A stretch of DNA of 7,224 bases from positions 1-7,224 of the forward strand of contig JANWXV010000030.1 of the NCBI GenBank assembly GCA_025057405.1, read 5' to 3'. The position numbers were made by a program, and so were the translations under genes. Source of the stretch: Candidatus Bipolaricaulota bacterium. Its GTDB lineage: Bacteria; Bipolaricaulota; Bipolaricaulia; RBG-16-55-9; DRXL01. Shown piece by piece: positions 5,497 through 7,224 of the stretch; position 1 is the first letter of the stretch; the number at the start of each line of letters is the position of its first letter. The notes under the pieces were generated by a model, which made no database searches, was not told where the DNA came from, and was given only the letters and a program-made list of their open reading frames with translations.

Positions 5497-6427
5497 AGCG
5501 AATCCTTGGGTCTATATAAGCGTAGAGCAAGTCCACCAAGAGATTGACGAGCACGAATCCCAAAGCGACTAGTAAGATCGCCCCCTGCACAATGGGGTAA
5601 TCTCTCGTTAAGATCCCCTCTTCTACGATCAGCCGACCGATCCCCGGCCAAGCGAAGACCGTTTCGGTCAGCACCGCGCCGCTGAGCAAGCCCCCAAAGG
5701 CCAGCCCCACGACCGTCACGACGGGAATCAGCGCGTTGCGCAGCGCGTGCTTGAAGATCACCGACGTTTGTGAGGCCCCCTTCGCTTGCGCCGTCAAGAT
5801 ATACTCTTGGCGCAGGATTTCGAGCATGGTCGAGCGCACCATGCGCGCGATAATCGCCGCCGAGGACGTCCCCAACGTGATTGCCGGCAAGATCAGATGC
5901 AGAAGCGTCCCTCGCCCTGTCGCTGGCAACCCCCAGCCGATCCATTGCTGGAGCCACAAGGAGAAGACGAGCATCAGCATAATGCCCTGCCAGAAGACGG
6001 GCATCGAGACCCCAAAGAGCGCGCCGAACATGCTGAGATTGTCCCAGAGCGAATAGGGCCGCATCGCCGAGATGATCCCGGCCACCGAACCGATCAGAAT
6101 AGCAACGGCCATCGCGGCTAGAGTCAGCTCTAGCGTATGGAGAAAGCGCCCCCAAATCTTGGGGGCTACGGGTTCTTTGGTCTTGAGGGATTTGCCCAGA
6201 TCAAAGCGCACGAGCTTCTCCATGAAGTCAAGATACTGAGTCAAAAAAGGACGATCGAGTCCTAGCTCTTGGCGGATAGCGCGCAAGATCTCTTCGGTAG
6301 CTCCTTGGCCGGCGATCTCCAGGGCCGGATCACCCGGTTGCAAGCGCACGACGGCAAAGATGAGAAACGTCACGCCCAAGAGCGTGGGAATGGTGAGCAG
6401 GAGCCGGCGCGCGATGTAGCTGAGCAT
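5489..6427 (-). CDS. dppB: Peptide-type ABC transporter permease, DppB/OppB-like
   Basis: First permease of the importer, 312 residues, normal for the family. The N-terminus 'MLSYIARRLLLTIPTLLGVT' with 'FLIFAVVRLQPGDPA' is the classic DppB start. It is followed by 'LGLDRPFLTQYLDF' and 'FDLGKSLKTKEPV' (periplasmic region), spans at about 10-28, 101-123, 134-158, 176-196, 235-257 and 281-304, the EAA loop 'EYILTAQAKGASQTSVIFKH' (208-227), and 'ETVFAWPGIGRL' plus the terminal 'YAYIDPRIRYD'. It forms a heterodimer with the DppC-like protein. Its ribosome-binding site appears to be GAGGG on the minus strand (6437-6441), nine bases from the ATG and inside one arm of the upstream palindrome. No substrate can be inferred from the permease. 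It is the second gene of the minus-strand operon, 76 bp after the binding-protein gene. Confidence 0.94.
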   Translation of the reverse strand: MLSYIARRLLLTIPTLLGVTFLIFAVVRLQPGDPALEIAGQGATEEILRAIRQELGLDRPFLTQYLDFMEKLVRFDLGKSLKTKEPVAPKIWGRFLHTLELTLAAMAVAILIGSVAGIISAMRPYSLWDNLSMFGALFGVSMPVFWQGIMLMLVFSLWLQQWIGWGLPATGRGTLLHLILPAITLGTSSAAIIARMVRSTMLEILRQEYILTAQAKGASQTSVIFKHALRNALIPVVTVVGLAFGGLLSGAVLTETVFAWPGIGRLIVEEGILTRDYPIVQGAILLVALGFVLVNLLVDLLYAYIDPRIRYD

Positions 6428-6436
6428 AGCGAGAGG

Positions 6437-6493
6437 CCCTCACCCTCGGCCCCTCTCCCGCGGTGAGCGAGAGAGGGGCACCCAGAGTGAGGG
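6437..6493. repeat. REP-like imperfect palindrome between the binding-protein and permease genes
   Basis: Outer arms CCCTCAC (6437-6443) and GTGAGGG (6487-6493), and inner arms GCCCCTCTC (6449-6457) and GAGAGGGGC (6471-6479), are each perfect. They are separated by a 5/7-base internal loop and a 13-base apex containing CCGCGG. The sequence resembles the 'CCCTCACCC...GCCCCTCTCCC' palindromes that recur between genes in many GC-rich bacteria. No U-run follows on the minus strand, so it is not a canonical terminator. It lies within one transcript and may stabilise the upstream mRNA. Confidence 0.75.
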
Positions 6494-6503
6494 TTGTTCT
6501 AGC

Positions 6504-7224
6504 TTAGTCCACCCAGGTCTGCCAAAGGATGAGCCGCTCCGTCACGTGGACGTCGGCACCTTTGACGTTCCGACGAATCCCGGTGATCTGGCTCTCGCTG
6601 TGCGAGAAGATCCAAGGGGCGTCCTCCCAGATGGCCCTCATCGCCTCGGCGTAGATCGCCTTGCGCCGATCGGGGTTAGCTTCTTCTCGCCCTTGCTGCA
6701 AGAGCGTATCTACGCGATCGTTCTTGTAGTAGCCGCGGTTGAACGGCCCCGGCGGCCACTGGGAGGAGTGGAACAGGCTGTACAGCCCGTAGTCGGCGTC
6801 GAGCGTGATCGTGCCCCAGCCCAACAGATAGAGCTGGTGCTCGGCTTCACTGGGCGCTTTGTTGATCATCGCCAGGAACGAGACGAACTCCATGGGGATC
6901 AGCTCGACTTCGATGCGGCACGTCCCCAGCATCGCTTGGACGGCCTGAGCGACTTGGACGTCGCGGACGTAGCGCCCACGCGGATGATGGAACTTGAGCC
7001 TCAAGGGCAACGTCACGCCCGCTTCCCGCAGCAGAGCTGCGGCTCGTGCCGGATCGAACGGATAGGGGCCGACTTTGGAGTAGCCGAACACTTGCGGGAC
7101 GATGGGCGCATCGGAGACGCGGGCCTGCCCGCCCATGATCGTCCTCACGATCGCTTCTTTGTCCACGCAGTAGTTGAGCGCCTGGCGGACGCGTCTATCG
7201 GCCAACGGGTTGGCTGCTCCGGTG
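6504..7224 (-). CDS. ABC transporter substrate-binding protein, family 5 (peptide/nickel type), C-terminal part
   Basis: The C-terminal 239 residues of an extracytoplasmic solute-binding protein; the frame stays open to the window edge, so the signal peptide and N-terminal lobe are missing. The visible part begins TGAANPLADRRVRQALNY and continues 'CVDKEAIVRTIMGGQA', which is the SBP_bac_5 signature 'NPxxDxRVRQALNYAIDKEAI'. It then has 'GPYPFDPARAAALLREAG', 'ELIPMEFVSFLAMI', and the closing 'YAEAMRAIWEDAPWIF'. A TTG at 7203-7205 could be misread as a start, but homologous sequence continues upstream of it. The protein would deliver a peptide or similar ligand to the two permeases encoded downstream. 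Its specificity cannot be read from this half. The stop is 76 bp before the dppB-like gene, with a palindrome in the gap. Confidence 0.9.
   Translation of the reverse strand, partial: TGAANPLADRRVRQALNYCVDKEAIVRTIMGGQARVSDAPIVPQVFGYSKVGPYPFDPARAAALLREAGVTLPLRLKFHHPRGRYVRDVQVAQAVQAMLGTCRIEVELIPMEFVSFLAMINKAPSEAEHQLYLLGWGTITLDADYGLYSLFHSSQWPPGPFNRGYYKNDRVDTLLQQGREEANPDRRKAIYAEAMRAIWEDAPWIFSHSESQITGIRRNVKGADVHVTERLILWQTWVD

Noticed and set aside
5493..6155. Open frame of 220 codons on the minus strand
   Set aside because: Shadow of the DppB-like permease gene in another frame, with no membrane-span pattern or family signature.
6437..6493. Rho-independent terminator after the binding-protein gene
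   Set aside because: The stem is interrupted, has a 13-base apex, and is not followed by a U-run on the minus strand; the next gene is in the same direction and needs read-through.
7203..7205. TTG as start of a short 233-residue binding protein
   Set aside because: Family-typical sequence (TGAANP) continues upstream in frame to the window edge, so this is an internal Leu codon.

Overview
The window is bacterial DNA, moderately GC-rich (about 55-60% by eye), with closely packed genes and short intergenic gaps. No rRNA, tRNA, CRISPR array or insertion sequence was seen. Nothing here fixes the phylum. The large intein, the leaderless-looking fpg promoter and the archaeal-type RtcB active site would fit a thermophile or a deep-branching bacterial lineage, but that is inference.

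Left part (1-937, minus strand): fpg/mutM, encoding the 8-oxoguanine/formamidopyrimidine DNA glycosylase, is followed 13 bp later by the first 38 codons of an amidohydrolase that runs off the left edge. A compact divergent promoter region (938-1041) separates fpg from rtcB. It holds a minus-strand promoter whose predicted transcript starts at or near the fpg ATG, a plus-strand promoter for rtcB, and a perfect inverted repeat between them.

Centre (1042-4582, plus strand): rtcB encodes the tRNA-splicing/RNA-repair ligase, interrupted in frame by a 509-residue intein carrying a LAGLIDADG homing endonuclease. The intein sits between Asn97 and the next Cys, which becomes the Mn-binding active-site Cys98 after splicing. 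The ligase therefore cannot have a complete active site until the intein leaves. Six bases after the rtcB stop comes a HicB-type antitoxin gene, which overlaps a HicA-type mRNA-interferase toxin gene. The three genes look like one operon that joins an RNA-cutting toxin, its antitoxin and an RNA ligase.

Right part (4597-7224, minus strand): a peptide/oligopeptide-type ABC import system transcribed towards the hic genes. It comprises the C-terminal two thirds or less of a family 5 solute-binding protein (N-terminus beyond the right edge), a DppB-like permease and a DppC-like permease. The two permease genes overlap by 8 bp. A long REP-like palindrome lies between the binding-protein gene and the first permease gene. 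No ATPase gene follows, because the operon meets hicA tail to tail 14 bp away.

The most interesting points are the intein inserted at the RtcB catalytic metal ligand, the rtcB-hicB-hicA arrangement, the leaderless fpg promoter, and the palindrome that appears to carry the dppB ribosome-binding site.
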